Of a stretch of 64,000 nt of DNA, positions 24,408 to 34,763 are shown piece by piece (positions within the stretch are counted from its first letter, which is position 1; each line of letters begins with the position of its first letter). A model generated the notes under the pieces. The model did no database searches and had not been told where the DNA came from. It was given only the letters and a program-made list of their open reading frames with translations. A program made the translations under genes and the position numbers. The DNA comes from Petrosia ficiformis. Taxonomy: Eukaryota > Porifera > Demospongiae > Haplosclerida > Petrosiidae. The stretch is from positions 8,266,001 through 8,330,000 of the forward strand of contig OX345636.1 of the NCBI GenBank assembly GCA_947044365.1, read 5' to 3'.

Positions 24408-24500
24408 TTATTCTTTTTGAAGATTGGTTTTGAGGTGGTTGTCCTAGAATCCTTGTTGGTGCCATGTCCTCACTGTTTTAATTGCTTAACTCCTGGACCC
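24180..24500. repeat. Dispersed repeat carrying a (CT)n tract (24320-24404)
   Basis: An 85-bp pure CT microsatellite sits between GATATGAAACACTACAC-like sequence and TGAAGATTGxTTTxxxGGT...GCCATGTCCTCACTGTT. The right part recurs at about 32333-32425, and the left part with a short CT run recurs at about 56725-56880. So the microsatellite is an internal part of a repeat family. Confidence 0.65.
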
Positions 24501-24774
24501 ATGTGGGCGGCATGACCAATTGTGGAACACGTGGTTAGCCGGTATTTAGTAATATCGTTGTAATTTTCTTTTGTCGTGACCGATATCAAAATTGCCAATT
24601 ATTTGAATGACTGTACAATATTACACTTAAATTGTGATAGGTTTAGAATGTACTACACCTGACATGTACTATGCTTAGAACATACTACGCTTGCCTAGCT
24701 TAAACCGTGGAAGATGGTATTAAGCTAGTATAAATAATTATACTAATAGTATTATTATTATTATTATTATTATA

Positions 24775-25080
24775 TGGACACTGGATGAGTGGGGAGAGTT
24801 GGCTACCCATCAAAGATCATTAACCCACCATTCCCAGTTCTCAAGACTGGACATTCAGTGTTCCATTTTTACTTCGCAATTTCTAAGCCATTGTGGTTGC
24901 TCATTTTCTAAGCCATTGTGGCTGATTATTATTTTTCTGAGTTGCTGTAATACATTCTAAGCCCTTTGCGCCTCTGCTTAATGAATTTTGTAAGCCATTG
25001 TGGCTGCTGGTTTGTTAGTAATTTGTCTACACCTATTGCTGGCATGCTAGGCACATGAATTTTCATGTACACATAATGTT
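24775..25080. repeat. Dispersed repeat with TAAGCCATTGTGG units
   Basis: TAAGCCATTGTGGCTG-like units recur about every 30-60 bp, preceded by CCACCATTCCCAGTTCTCAAGA. The same block is inverted at 50910-51105 (TCTTGAGAACCGGGAATGGT, CAGCCACAATGGCTTA). Confidence 0.7.
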
Positions 25081-25330
25081 TCTAAACCATTCTAAATTTT
25101 TAATATATACATGTACATGCATACATGTACATGTATGTATATTTTGTATGTGGATGTACATGTGATGTGCAGTGTTGTCCCCAGAGTAATAACTATTACA
25201 TAATAAATTGTGGGTGTGGTTAATTTATACTTGTGCTGTACATAACCAGGCTGTTATGCTGGAAAGCACAGCTAGTGCAGTTAGTAATACTGTTGGGCTT
25301 GAAGCTTCCTTTAGTACTATTATGAAATGG

Positions 25331-25807
25331 ACAATATTATAAAGTTACATATCATAGTAATAAATTACCACCTTATTTAAAAATATTTCTGGGAAGAATC
25401 CTCATGATGTGATATGTGTTGTTTCCTCTGTGCTTGCTCACTCAGTACATAATTTTCCATGTACTTGTACATGTAGTTGTATACTATTTGCTGTGACTTC
25501 ACCTTATATCAGACATGAATTAGAATTTGTATAACTTTGCTCTCTTTTCTTAGCTGCATGTTTATGCAATGTGTATGCTATTACAAACGAGTGCCGTCAG
25601 GACAGGACCCTCGCCTACGTGGCAAGGTAATACAAACTATAATTTTTTTCGAAATATAATATGCCAAAAGATTATAATTATCATTGCTCGTTTGTATGGT
25701 CATATAATAATGAGAATGTTTACTTCAGATAGTTTAGTTTGTGTATAAAACATATTAAGTTATAAAACCGCACTGGCATGTTAGTTTTTATAATAATATT
25801 ATAATAG

Positions 25808-25834
<27 letters not shown>
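25331..25834. other. Intergenic, ends in a (TA)n tract that hosts the gypsy insertion
   Basis: No gene seen. The TA tract 25808-25834 continues on the other side of the retrotransposon at 31350-31373. Confidence 0.5.
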
Positions 25835-25838
<4 letters not shown>

Positions 25839-26083
25839 ACTGATTTGCTTGGTATTCGTCTTAGAAATGACTTTACTCAAATGTGAATCATACACACACA
25901 TATAATAATTACAAAACCAAAGGTATATATACTCTTTCATAAACAAAGAACAAAGATGAGGCTAACAGGGCAAAGTGATAACAATGATAAAGATATGTAT
26001 ATATAGATACAAAAGTAAGGCCTAATATCAATCAACACTAATAAACACATTAAGAACAAAGTTAACTTAGTCACTCTGTTACA
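25835..26083 (-). repeat. 3' LTR of the gypsy element
   Basis: 249 bp, TGTAACTGATTTGC ... ACTCTGTTACA, nearly identical to 31101..31349. Confidence 0.95.
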
Positions 26084-26101
26084 TTACTCCCCTCCTTAAA
26101 A
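26084..26101 (-). other. Polypurine tract of the gypsy element
   Basis: On the minus strand a purine-rich run AAGGAGGGGAGTAA directly precedes the 3' LTR, the expected place for plus-strand priming. Confidence 0.75.
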
Positions 26102-26283
26102 GAATGCTCACCTGAGCATTAGTTCCTGTTCTGTTGACTTCAGAGTGTGTATCGCATGTTAGAGTTCGTACTGCCTGTTCTTTTGTCTGTGTCATTTATC
26201 CATTTTGGTATCTTTCCAGGACTTCGTTGTTTATTCCCATACCAATAGAATCCACCAGGAAAACCAGATGGGCAAGAACAGAC

Positions 26284-26532
26284 TCAGCATTGGTGTACTT
26301 GTATTGGGGGTTCTTGGGGGAAATAGATCTTTAAGGCTGTAATATCAGGATTCTTCACTGCTGAGATTCTATATGGCCCATGCCAGGGGCGTGAGAGTTT
26401 TCTTAGATGTCCACTCTCTTCATGGGGAAACCGTACCATTACCCACTCTCCAATTTTATATTCGGCTGGGTCAGCTTTCTTGTCATTGATTCTTGTAGTG
26501 TTCTTGGGCACTCTGTATATTCTGATTTGCAA
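26284..26532 (-). pseudogene. Integrase C-terminal part, out of frame with the core
   Basis: The block YKIGEWVMVRFPHEESG followed by KLSRPWHGPYRI is the conserved SH3-like C-terminal segment of gypsy integrases, which binds DNA. It lies in a different frame from the catalytic core upstream; the break is around 26485-26530. It ends at TGA after IQVHQC. Confidence 0.75.
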
Positions 26533-27331
26533 GTGTCCGTGCAGAAGTAAGGGACTTCATTAGTTCCTGCCGATAGTCAGTAACATTTGTTTCCAAAAGA
26601 GAGTGTACAGGCAAATAAGCTGCTTCAGTGGGAGACCTGCAATCCAACCCAAATAACAGAAATGAGGGTTTCTCTCTGGTTGATTCATGTGGGGTGTTTC
26701 TGTATGCCCACAGTACTCCAGAAAGATATCTATCCCACTGATTTCCAAACGTGTCTGCATGTTTCCTTAACATAGTTTTAAGAGTTCTGTTAAACCTCTC
26801 TATCATCCCATCGCATTGAGGATGGTAGGCTGTTGTGTTCAGCTTTTTGATACCGAGTAGTTCACAAACATCAAGCATCAGATGAGATAAAAGATTAGTA
26901 CCTCGATCAGACAGTAAGGCTTCAGGTACTCCAAACAATGGAACAATTTCTTCCACCAATAGTCGAACAATGCGAATGGCTTTTTGGTCTGGAATAGGGA
27001 ATACAATTGGCCATTTTGCCATAATCCCACTGTGATTTTCCTTCATGATTTCTTCTCGGAGGTGCTTTGGGACCACTGCATGTTCGCAGTTTCGCCTCGA
27101 GTCAATATAGTACAGGACACCATCCAGAACAGTAAAAAGTGATGCTTGAAGAGCTAATTTCTGCTTTTTACAGTTATTGTCAGGTAATATTCCTTCCTGG
27201 AGGAATTTGAAGATGTCCTGAATGTCTGGATCTTTCCTCTGGTGGGTAGAAAATGTTGCAACAGCATCAGTGTCACAATGGGGGCTTTGCAACAACTGTG
27301 AAAATGTTTTGTTCACTGATGTCTTCATCAA
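26483..27331 (-). pseudogene. Integrase core with internal deletion
   Basis: The frame contains the start of the integrase zinc-binding region (LREEIMKENHSGIM), then jumps directly to FPIPDQKAIRIVRLL and onward. The second aspartate block (LLSDRGTNLLSH) and the glutamate block (AYHPQCDGMIERFNRTLK) are present. The rest of the HHCC finger and the whole region with the first catalytic aspartate are missing. Integrases need all three acidic residues, so this copy cannot join DNA ends by itself. The frame overlaps the polymerase frame by about 59 bp in another register, unlike a normal single pol polyprotein. Confidence 0.85.
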
Positions 27332-28889
27332 CTTGAATCGTCAATACAGGTACTGAAGGGTCATCATCATTAGATGTGAAAGGAATCCGAGACAGTGCAT
27401 CAGCATTCAGGTTCTCTTTTCCAGGTCGATATCGAATTTCAATCTTCGCTAGTCCACTGCCATAGACCTTTGTCCACCAACGAGCATGTTTTCCACTGCT
27501 ATTTGGATTTTCTAAAATGGCCTTTACTGCTGTGTGGTCTGTGAAAACAAGAACTTCATGTCCATACAAGTACGCATGAAAGTGACTAATGGCCGAAACT
27601 ACCGCAAGAGTTTCCAACTCTGTAATAGCATAATTCTTCTCGTATGGTGAAAGAGCTCGGCTTGCATATGCTACCGGATGGAGTTGACCATCATCTTGTT
27701 TCTGTGAAAGTACAGCACCCAGACCAGTGACGCTTGCATCTGTCTCCAGGACAAAACGTTTGTTGAACTGTGGGTATACTAAAACTGGGGCTTGAGTTAG
27801 TTTAAGTACAAGTGCATCAAATGCTTGCTGGCACTCACCACTCCATTTGAAATTTTGCTCCTTCCTTGTCAAGTTGTGAAGTGGGTGTGCTATTTTGGCA
27901 AACCCAGGGATAAACCGTCTATAGTAAGACACTAATCCCAGGAATCGGCGAAGTCCTTTCACATCTTTTGGTGGACGGTATTCTTTGAGCACTTCAATCC
28001 TTTGAAGGTTTGGCTTGAGACTTGATGAGGTAATAATAACATGGCCAAGATAGGTTACTTCCTTTCTCATGAAATAGCATTTTGACGGATTCAACTTTAA
28101 TCCAACTGTTTTCAGGCGGGATATCACCAAGTCAAGCTGTTTCAGGTGGTCTTCTAGTGTTCTTGAAAACACGAGCACATCATCAAGATAGACAGACACA
28201 AATGCAGGTTCGTCCTCAGGATTAAGTCCCATCACCACTCGTTGCATCAGTCGTTGAAATACTGCCGGGGCATTGCAGAGGCCAAATGGCATAACACAAA
28301 ATTCGTATAGACCTTGATGAGTAACAAAAGCTGTCTTCTCTTGTGAAGTGGGATGCGCTCGAATCTGCCAATATCCTGAGGCAAGATCTAATGTTGAAAA
28401 ATACCTGGACTGGCCAAGTTGGTCAAGTAAATCATCAATCCGAGGCAATGGGAAACTGTCAGCTTTAGTCACAGCATTCAACTTCCTGTAGTCGATGCAA
28501 AACCTCAGGGTACCATCTTTCTTCTTTACCAGGACAATGGGGCTGGCCCAAGGGCTGCTAGATGGCTTGATAACTCCCATGCCTTGCATCTTCTTCAACT
28601 GGTATGCTACTTCCTGTCTTGCGGCAAATGGCAGACGTCTGACAGGTTGTTTTATTGGAGAAGCATCACCAGTATCAATCTCCAGTTGAACTAAATCAGT
28701 CTCTCCATGTTCCCCTTCCTCTAAACTGAATGCGTGATGGTGCTTTTTGAGAAAAGATGTTAGTTGATGATACTCTCTCTCTGTACCTTGAAAATCTTCA
28801 CAGGGAAGTGACTTAATCAGTATTTCTTCTCGCCTCTCACAATTATTATTGGTACATGTACATGTACATGTAGTTGTGATTGTTCTCAC
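27273..28889 (-). CDS. Gypsy reverse transcriptase-RNase H
   Basis: 538 codons. Reverse transcriptase motifs run in order from about residue 105: GVIKPSSSPWASPIVLV, RFCIDYRKLN, YFSTLDLASGYWQI, FGLCNAPAVFQRLM and the catalytic YLDD at about 234-237. RNase H follows with FVLETDASVTGLGAVL, ITELETLAVV and VFTDHTAV, ending with NADALSRIPF. The enzyme copies element RNA into DNA in Gag particles. It overlaps the upstream frame by 4 bp (28886..28889). Codons near the start read TCTCTCT because a TACATG repeat (about 28856-28872) lies in the coding sequence. The frame is intact through all catalytic motifs. Confidence 0.95.
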   Translation of the reverse strand: MRTITTTCTCTCTNNNCERREEILIKSLPCEDFQGTEREYHQLTSFLKKHHHAFSLEEGEHGETDLVQLEIDTGDASPIKQPVRRLPFAARQEVAYQLKKMQGMGVIKPSSSPWASPIVLVKKKDGTLRFCIDYRKLNAVTKADSFPLPRIDDLLDQLGQSRYFSTLDLASGYWQIRAHPTSQEKTAFVTHQGLYEFCVMPFGLCNAPAVFQRLMQRVVMGLNPEDEPAFVSVYLDDVLVFSRTLEDHLKQLDLVISRLKTVGLKLNPSKCYFMRKEVTYLGHVIITSSSLKPNLQRIEVLKEYRPPKDVKGLRRFLGLVSYYRRFIPGFAKIAHPLHNLTRKEQNFKWSGECQQAFDALVLKLTQAPVLVYPQFNKRFVLETDASVTGLGAVLSQKQDDGQLHPVAYASRALSPYEKNYAITELETLAVVSAISHFHAYLYGHEVLVFTDHTAVKAILENPNSSGKHARWWTKVYGSGLAKIEIRYRPGKENLNADALSRIPFTSNDDDPSVPVLTIQVDEDISEQNIFTVVAKPPL

Positions 28890-30499
28890 TGCAGGTTCAG
28901 TAGATGGTAGCTTGGTATGACTGTAGCTTCTGAGATGTGACCAATATCAAGGCCTCCTTGAAACTCTTGAGTGAATCCTGTTGGATTGGTGATCACTACC
29001 TGGGCCTTTCCCTCGTGGCTAGGTTGCAGCAGTCCATCCTCCACTTGTAGTCCAGCTGCTTGGTTCTTGGAAACATGTGGTTCCAGCAGGACTGACTTAC
29101 TGTACTCACTGTCAGGTCCATCGAGTTGAACATTGACCACTGTGCTCTGTAGGGGTAAAACACAAACTGATTGCACTAATCTTACTCTCACCATTGGGAT
29201 TTTTGCTTGCTTCTCAGGTGCTCCAGGCCTTCTGCCACCTCTCCATCTTTGTACATCCGGATGGTAGGTAAGTATACCAAGCTGTCTGCAAACTCCTTCT
29301 GAGAGCAGCAACTGTTCAGGAGCATCCATTTTTATGTAGACTGGTGTGTTAAGTGTCTTCTCCTGAAAAGTGATATCATCCAGGGATATTGTACCTTGGT
29401 CATAATTCCTTGCAAGCTTGTCCGCTTTCTTCAGGTGCTTCTTCTTCAGCCGGGCCACTGCAGCTACCTTCTTAAACAGTTCACCAAGAATAGTGATGTC
29501 GGCTCCCGAGTCTATGATCCCGTATGCTGGCACTCCCATTATCTGAACCTTGGCACAAACAGTCTGACTTCCTTTGTCATTCACCTTCACTATTCGGACC
29601 TCTCCATCTTCAGAGTCAGATGTAGAAGAGTACAAGAAGTCTTCTAGTTTTGACTCCTCTGTAACTTGGACTCTACGGTTTTGAGTAGGATTTCTCTGTG
29701 GTTGTCCCCTACTTTCTGGCTTTTTCATTCTGCAGTTCCTCTCAATGTGACCATATCGGCCACAGCCATAGCAGCATGGTCCTTCTTGTCTGGGATTTGT
29801 ATATTTTCCAGCAGGCTGTGTTGTTGGTGCTGACCGCTTCTGTTGCATTCCACCAACCTTCTTTTGTTCTGGGTAACTCTTCTTGTTGTACTCTTGTCTT
29901 TTTTTGAGTTCTGCCTGTCTCTTTTCTTCATTCTTAGCAGCCAGACAGAGTTCCTTATAACTCTGGGCGCCAGAGACAGCTGGGCTCTTCATGAGATCAT
30001 GGCGCAATCCTTCTTGTAGTTGACTGTATAAGATCGTCTCATGTGTTTCCACTGACATACTGTCATGTCCATAGGCGACTCTAAATGTTCGTTCCAGTCT
30101 TCTAATGAAGTCTGCCGTTGACTCCATCTCCTTTTGTGAAGTGTGGCGAAAATCCTGAGCTGCAAGGACTCGCATTCCTGACTCCAAGCGGTTACGTAGT
30201 GCACTGATTGCACTCTCTGACGTTAGCAGCTCCTTGTGCTCCAAAAGGTTCCATTCTTGAAGAGCTCTTCCTCTCAGATGGCCTGCCAATTGGATGAGCA
30301 ATTCCTCTTCTGACCACTGGGCAGCTTGATGTAGTGCTGGTAACCAGTCATTAAGACGCACTTCAAGATCTTCTCCCGTGAATGGCTCAATGGGTGGAGT
30401 CCTCCCTTTGCGTTTGATGGGTAGCTTTCGTTGACGTCTGGATGGCTCTTTCTCGGTACTTACTAGGGTTGGGGTGGTAGAACGCTCAGATAAGACCAC
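28886..30499 (-). CDS. Gypsy Gag capsid, zinc knuckle and aspartic protease
   Basis: 537 codons. A retrotransposon Gag capsid region spans about residues 40-190 (WSEEELLIQLAGHLRGRALQ). One CCHC zinc knuckle lies at about 243-256 (CYGCGRYGHIERNC), for RNA packaging. A retropepsin-like protease has its active site YGIIDSGADITILG at about 326-339. The frame overlaps the next one by four bases, suggesting a frameshift or reinitiation to make the polymerase. Its own first Met lies in a region that overlaps the N-terminal frame in a different register, so translation probably starts upstream. Confidence 0.9.
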   Translation of the reverse strand: MVLSERSTTPTLVSTEKEPSRRQRKLPIKRKGRTPPIEPFTGEDLEVRLNDWLPALHQAAQWSEEELLIQLAGHLRGRALQEWNLLEHKELLTSESAISALRNRLESGMRVLAAQDFRHTSQKEMESTADFIRRLERTFRVAYGHDSMSVETHETILYSQLQEGLRHDLMKSPAVSGAQSYKELCLAAKNEEKRQAELKKRQEYNKKSYPEQKKVGGMQQKRSAPTTQPAGKYTNPRQEGPCCYGCGRYGHIERNCRMKKPESRGQPQRNPTQNRRVQVTEESKLEDFLYSSTSDSEDGEVRIVKVNDKGSQTVCAKVQIMGVPAYGIIDSGADITILGELFKKVAAVARLKKKHLKKADKLARNYDQGTISLDDITFQEKTLNTPVYIKMDAPEQLLLSEGVCRQLGILTYHPDVQRWRGGRRPGAPEKQAKIPMVRVRLVQSVCVLPLQSTVVNVQLDGPDSEYSKSVLLEPHVSKNQAAGLQVEDGLLQPSHEGKAQVVITNPTGFTQEFQGGLDIGHISEATVIPSYHLLNLQ

Positions 30500-31086
30500 C
30501 TCAGTTCTGTCTCCAATTCAGAAACTTGCTGGCAGTTTGCTTGCCAAACATGTTTCATCTTCTCTTTTTCTTTCTGCAACTCAGATTTCAATTTTGACAC
30601 TTCTTCAATGTTTACCTGGGTATCTGTTTTCTCTCTCTCTTGTTGGAGTTCCAGTTGAACATTCTCGAGTTCCTCCCTCTGCTCTTCAAGTTGAGCTTTG
30701 AGAACAGTAACTTCCTGCTCCATCTCTTGCATTGTTTCATGCAGGTGTTCCGTTTCCTCTCTTATTTGCAAACCAGTTTGGGTGTGTGTAGCAGACTGTT
30801 GAAAGGGGCCTGACTCATCCATTAGAAAAAGACGTATCTCTGTTCTAGAACTCTCTTGTACAACCACCTGTACATTGCGAGGTTCCCGTTCTTGTTCCAT
30901 AAGTTTTCCATCAATCAACTGTCTCAATTCCTCTGTAGAAGATGAAGTTGGCAGTTCCAAGGTCTCTGCAAGCAACTTAATATGAGTACTCCCCAGCCTT
31001 CTGGAGTTAAGGGGAAGCATCCTTCCTGAAGGAATGTGGCTCTCTGTGTCCTCAGGCTCAATCAGGCTTGTCTCTTGATTCATCAT
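30463..31086 (-). CDS. Gypsy N-terminal Gag-like frame with coiled coil
   Basis: It starts at tandem ATGs (31086/31083) only about 15 bp inside the 5' LTR. The first half (LGSTHIKLLAETLELPTSSS) looks SAP/helix-like. The second half is a long heptad-rich coiled coil (ETEHLHETMQEMEQEVTVLK, then LEEQREELENVQLELQQERE). It runs out of frame at 30463, just after entering the region where the capsid frame opens. A one-base slip around 30480-30500 would join them. This could be decay or a programmed shift; the sequence alone does not decide. Confidence 0.7.
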   Translation of the reverse strand: MMNQETSLIEPEDTESHIPSGRMLPLNSRRLGSTHIKLLAETLELPTSSSTEELRQLIDGKLMEQEREPRNVQVVVQESSRTEIRLFLMDESGPFQQSATHTQTGLQIREETEHLHETMQEMEQEVTVLKAQLEEQREELENVQLELQQEREKTDTQVNIEEVSKLKSELQKEKEKMKHVWQANCQQVSELETELRWSYLSVLPPQP

Positions 31087-31100
31087 GGTGGGACCTCCAC
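31087..31100 (-). other. Candidate primer-binding site
   Basis: On the minus strand, directly after the 5' LTR, GTGGAGGTCCCACC contains TGG at the expected place for pairing with a tRNA CCA end. The tRNA is not identified. The site is itself a near-palindrome and ends only a few bases before the first ATG. Confidence 0.5.
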
Positions 31101-31349
31101 TGTAACTGATTTGCTTGGTATTCGTCTTAGAAATGACTTTACTCAAATGTGAATCATACACACACATATAATAATTACAAAACCAAAGGTATATATACTC
31201 TTTCATAAACAAAGAACAAAGATGAGGCTAACAGGGCAAAGTGATAACAATGATAAAGATATGTATATATAGATACAAAAGTAAGGCCTAATATCAATCA
31301 ACACTAATGAACACATTAAGAACAAAGTTAACTTAGTCACTCTGTTACA
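31101..31349 (-). repeat. 5' LTR of the gypsy element
   Basis: 249 bp, same sequence as 25835..26083 apart from one base noticed. Confidence 0.95.
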
Positions 31350-31350
31350 T

Positions 31351-31373
<23 letters not shown>

Positions 31374-31382
<9 letters not shown>

Positions 31383-32265
31383 ATATATATATAAATTATA
31401 TAAACTAACATGTCACTACTTATTACTTTATAACTGAAAGATTTTAGTATCATTATTAGTCTCTTCCTTGTCTATACTATAAGTCTTACATTTTAGTCTC
31501 TGTATTATCTGAAAGAAGAAAGAAAGATCCTCAATTCGTTTTGTGAAATATTCCACAAAGACAGCATAGACAGGTCCTCAAAACTGCTGACATTCGAGTA
31601 ATGTGCACAGCACATGACTTTGAAAAATTGAAATAGGCGGAAAATAATGGAGAATGCTTGGAGCCAGTACTCGATGTTGTAGCAACCACTACCCAAATTT
31701 TGTTTGCTTTTATGTAGTGCTTTGCTAGCGATAGTCATGATACAGGAGTAGTTATGTTTTGATGTGTCCAGATGCCTCCACGAGTCTTCTTAATTCTGGA
31801 AACAGTAACCGTGAGTTATAAACATTGTGATAACTTTATAACCGAAAGGTTTAAGAAGAATTCCTACGTTATTTTTTTTCCTTGTGTAATTTGAAGTCTA
31901 CCAGTACCCCTTTTGAAATGTCAATGTTTTTATTTTTCCAGAAAAATTGCTAACACACACACACAGACATAACGATTACCGTACTCTTCCGCCTACGCTA
32001 CGCGGTGAGGGTAATAATAACAGATTCACTCCTCAATCCCAAAGGATGGGCTATGATGTTTAATAAAACATGTTGAAAGACTATATCAGAGAGTATGGTA
32101 GTGCTCTCTGTATAGGGAAAACATGGAAAACATTGGCCAACATGCAAGGTCATGATACATAGATGGTGCCTGAGAAGCAAAATTAAATTAACAAGTTCCA
32201 CCTAATAACTGTAACATTCAACATCTTTTCTTCAGTATAATAATGCGTATGTTACTTTGTTTCTG
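31374..32265. other. No gene; contains a diverged repeat shared with 55310-55530
   Basis: GGAGCCAGTACTCGATGTTG and, further on, GAGTTATAAACATTGTGATA with ACCGAAAGGTTT parallel 55315-55500 (GAGCCAGCTCAAAGTTGTAG; GAGTTATAAAAATTGTCATA; ACAGAAAGGTTTTAG) in the same order and spacing. This is either an old dispersed repeat or a duplicated locus. Confidence 0.5.
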
Positions 32266-33125
32266 TCGATTTCCACCATTATTAGTCTCTCTACCTCTCT
32301 TTCTCTCTCTAGGTTGTTGATCATATAAATGTTCTTGTTGAAGATTGATTTTCAGTTGTTCAACCTACAATCTTTGTTGTGCCATGTCCTCACTGTTCTA
32401 ATAGCTTACCTTCTGGACCTATACCTTTGTTACAATCTTCTCCCAAGCTTCACCCTTCAAATGAAGACCAAGGTAATATTATTATTTTATTGTGCTCTAC
32501 TATAATCTGGAACTTGCCTTCATAAAGGATGAAGGCAAGGTCTCTTGTATATGAACATACATGTAATGTTGCAATTATTTACATGTACATGTAATTTTAT
32601 AAACTTACTTCATTTAGTCATATTTGGTTGGTTGATATTAAGCATCACTTAAAGTACATTATGTAAATACGTGTTGAGATATGCTATAAGCTTTTTTAGA
32701 GTACACCTCAAATGTTGCAACTATTATAATGTGTGAGAGTAAGGTGCTTTAACTCATTTATAGTGATGCATACATGATTACCAAGTTTTCACATAACATA
32801 CACAATGTACATATTCAATACAGGAAATACAAAACTTTCAGACCTTTCATACACAAACACATTCTACTGTTCTGTATATACATTGTATAATACTGTACTA
32901 TACTAAACAATACTGTGTTGTACTGTACTATATCATGTTGCACTATACTGTACTATACTGGGCAATACTTATTATAGTGTCCTCTTTTTACATGTACATG
33001 TTCATATCATATACATGTAGTCTAATACACCGCTCATTTTACATTTATATGTACACATCATATAATACACACCTCATTGTACATTTACATGTACATACTG
33101 TACATCAAACATCTGTATAGTATAT
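32266..33125. other. Copy of the (CT)n-associated repeat, then TACATG-rich DNA
   Basis: 32333-32425 matches 24410-24500. Beyond it is AT-rich sequence with TACTGTACTATAC words (32875-32960) and TACATG words, without coding signal. Confidence 0.5.
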
Positions 33126-34065
33126 GTAAATGTAAAATGAGGGGTGTATTAGACTATATGATATGTACATGTAAATGTAAAATGACGGGTGTATTAGACT
33201 ACATGTATATGATATGTACATGGAAATGTAAAATGAAGGGTGTATTAGACTATGTGATATAATGTACATGTACATGTGTAAATGAAAAATGAGGGGTGTA
33301 TGAGACTATATGATATGTACTTGTTCATGTAAATGTAAAATGAAGGATGTATTAGACTATATGATATGTACATATGAGGGTGTATTAGACTATATGATAT
33401 GTACATTGTAATGTAAAATGAGGGATGTATTAGACTATATGATATGTACATGGTAATGTAAAATGAGGGGTGTATTAGACTATATGATATGTACATGGTA
33501 ATGTAAAATGAGGGATGTATTAGACTATATGATATGTACATATGAGGGTGTATTAGACTATATGATATGTACATGTACATGTAAATGTAAAATGAAGGGT
33601 GTATTAGACTATATGATATGTACATGGTAATGTAAAATGAGGGGTGTATTAGACTATATGATATGTACATGGTAATGTAAAATGAGGGATGTATTAGACT
33701 ATATGATATGTACATATGAGGGTGTATTAGACTATATGATATGTACATGTACATGTAAATGTAAAATGAAGGGTGTATTAGACTATATGATATGTACATG
33801 GTAATGTAAAATGAGGGGTGTATTAGACTATATGATATGTACATGGTAATGAAAAATGAGGGATGTATTAGACTATATGATATGTACATATGAGGGTGTA
33901 TTAGACTATATGATATGTACATGTACATGTAAATGTAAAATGAGGGGGTGTTAGACTATATGATATGTACATCGTAATGTAAAATGAAGGGTGTATTAAA
34001 CTATATGATATGTACATGTAAATGTAAAATGAGGGGTGTATTAGACTATATGATATGTACTAGTG
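33126..34065. repeat. 45-bp satellite with about 174-bp higher-order period
   Basis: The unit is GTACATGGTAATGTAAAATG plus AGGGATGTATTAGACTATATGATAT. A shortened unit starting GTACATATGAGGGTG recurs at 33368, 33536, 33710 and 33883, which defines a higher-order period of 168-174 bp. The minus strand is open across it, an artefact. The word GTGTATTAGACT...ATGATAT...TACAT is shared with the large array at 39.7-47.7 kb. Confidence 0.9.
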
Positions 34066-34189
34066 GTACTTGAATGCCTAAATACCCGACTTTAAATTCA
34101 GTACCTGGATCCAAAATCATTACCCAAGGGTATTATGTGAACTGTACAGTAACTTATAAAACAGATAATGAGTGAAGATACATGTATGT

Positions 34190-34381
34190 CTTTCTTTGTA
34201 ATCAAATAATTCACCTCCTGAACAATACTGGAGAAAGAGAAAGTTCATAAGAACATTATCAATACACTGCTTAATGTGCTTATGTAGGGTTACCTCAAGT
34301 ATGACATATATCATTTTTTCTGTTTCTATTATTTCAAACATTTGACAGATATGTTGATGATGTAACTTCTTTAGTGCTTTA
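34190..34381 (-). CDS. MELK-like protein kinase, two exons (fragment)
   Basis: Exon 34294..34381 (acceptor TTTACTCAG, donor CTTGAG|GTAACC) encodes KALKKLHHQHICQMFEIIET followed by EKMIYVILE. Exon ending at about 34190 (start 34227, acceptor TTTCTCCAG, phase agrees) encodes YCSGGELFDY. The join spans the kinase alphaC-to-hinge region, and the wording LHHQHIC...ILEYCSGGELFDY is closest to MELK among the AMPK-related serine/threonine kinases. The glycine loop and the HRD and DFG blocks were not found. A Tc1 transposon starts 65 bp upstream of the first exon, so the gene is either interrupted in an intron or is a leftover piece. Confidence 0.6.
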
Positions 34382-34763
34382 CTGAGTAAATGCGAAATGT
34401 GAGTAAATGATAAGTACTTAATTAACCAGTCTAGTCTTCCACCTACAGTAGCCCTCATAAAAAAGTTTACGTTCCGTAAAAGTAATACGTAAGTAATACG
34501 TTACATAGCACAGTACGTACAAATTACGTATTCCAGCGAAGTACGCTCAAAATACGTTAAAAATACGTTGAAATTACGTTATGTGGTGAATAATTAATAT
34601 CCAGCCACACCTTACAAAATCACGTGAACAAATTTCACACTGTAGTGTTAGTTTTTTATTCGTTGTTGCTTCTTGTTAGTTAGTTTTTGTTCGCCGTTAC
34701 TTTTTGTTAGGCCAATAATTTGTTAGAAAAAAGTTCTTTTCAGAGCTAAAACCAGTAAGGAGA

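Larger units (their letters stand above)
25835..31349 (-). mobile_element. Ty3/gypsy LTR retrotransposon (defective)
   Basis: The 5.5-kb element is transcribed on the minus strand and has 249-bp LTRs beginning TG and ending CA. The order Gag, zinc knuckle, protease, reverse transcriptase, RNase H, integrase is typical of Ty3/gypsy (Metaviridae-type) elements; no envelope-like frame is seen. The LTRs appear to differ at one base (AACACTAATAAAC versus AACACTAATGAAC), so insertion was recent. It sits inside a TA microsatellite, so the target duplication cannot be resolved. Frameshifts near 30480-30500, 27280-27330 and 26500, plus an integrase deletion, mean it is probably non-autonomous. Confidence 0.95.

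Noticed and set aside
24223..24420. Frame with Leu-Ser repeats
   Set aside because: Translation of the (CT)n tract.
29396..29907. Plus-strand frames within gypsy Gag
   Set aside because: Antisense shadows of a domain-bearing frame.
25835..31349. Endogenous retrovirus with envelope
   Set aside because: No envelope-like frame lies between integrase and the 3' LTR; only about 200 bp remain there.
33245..33928. 227-codon minus-strand frame with SYSLIHPSFY repeats
   Set aside because: Product of the 45-bp satellite.
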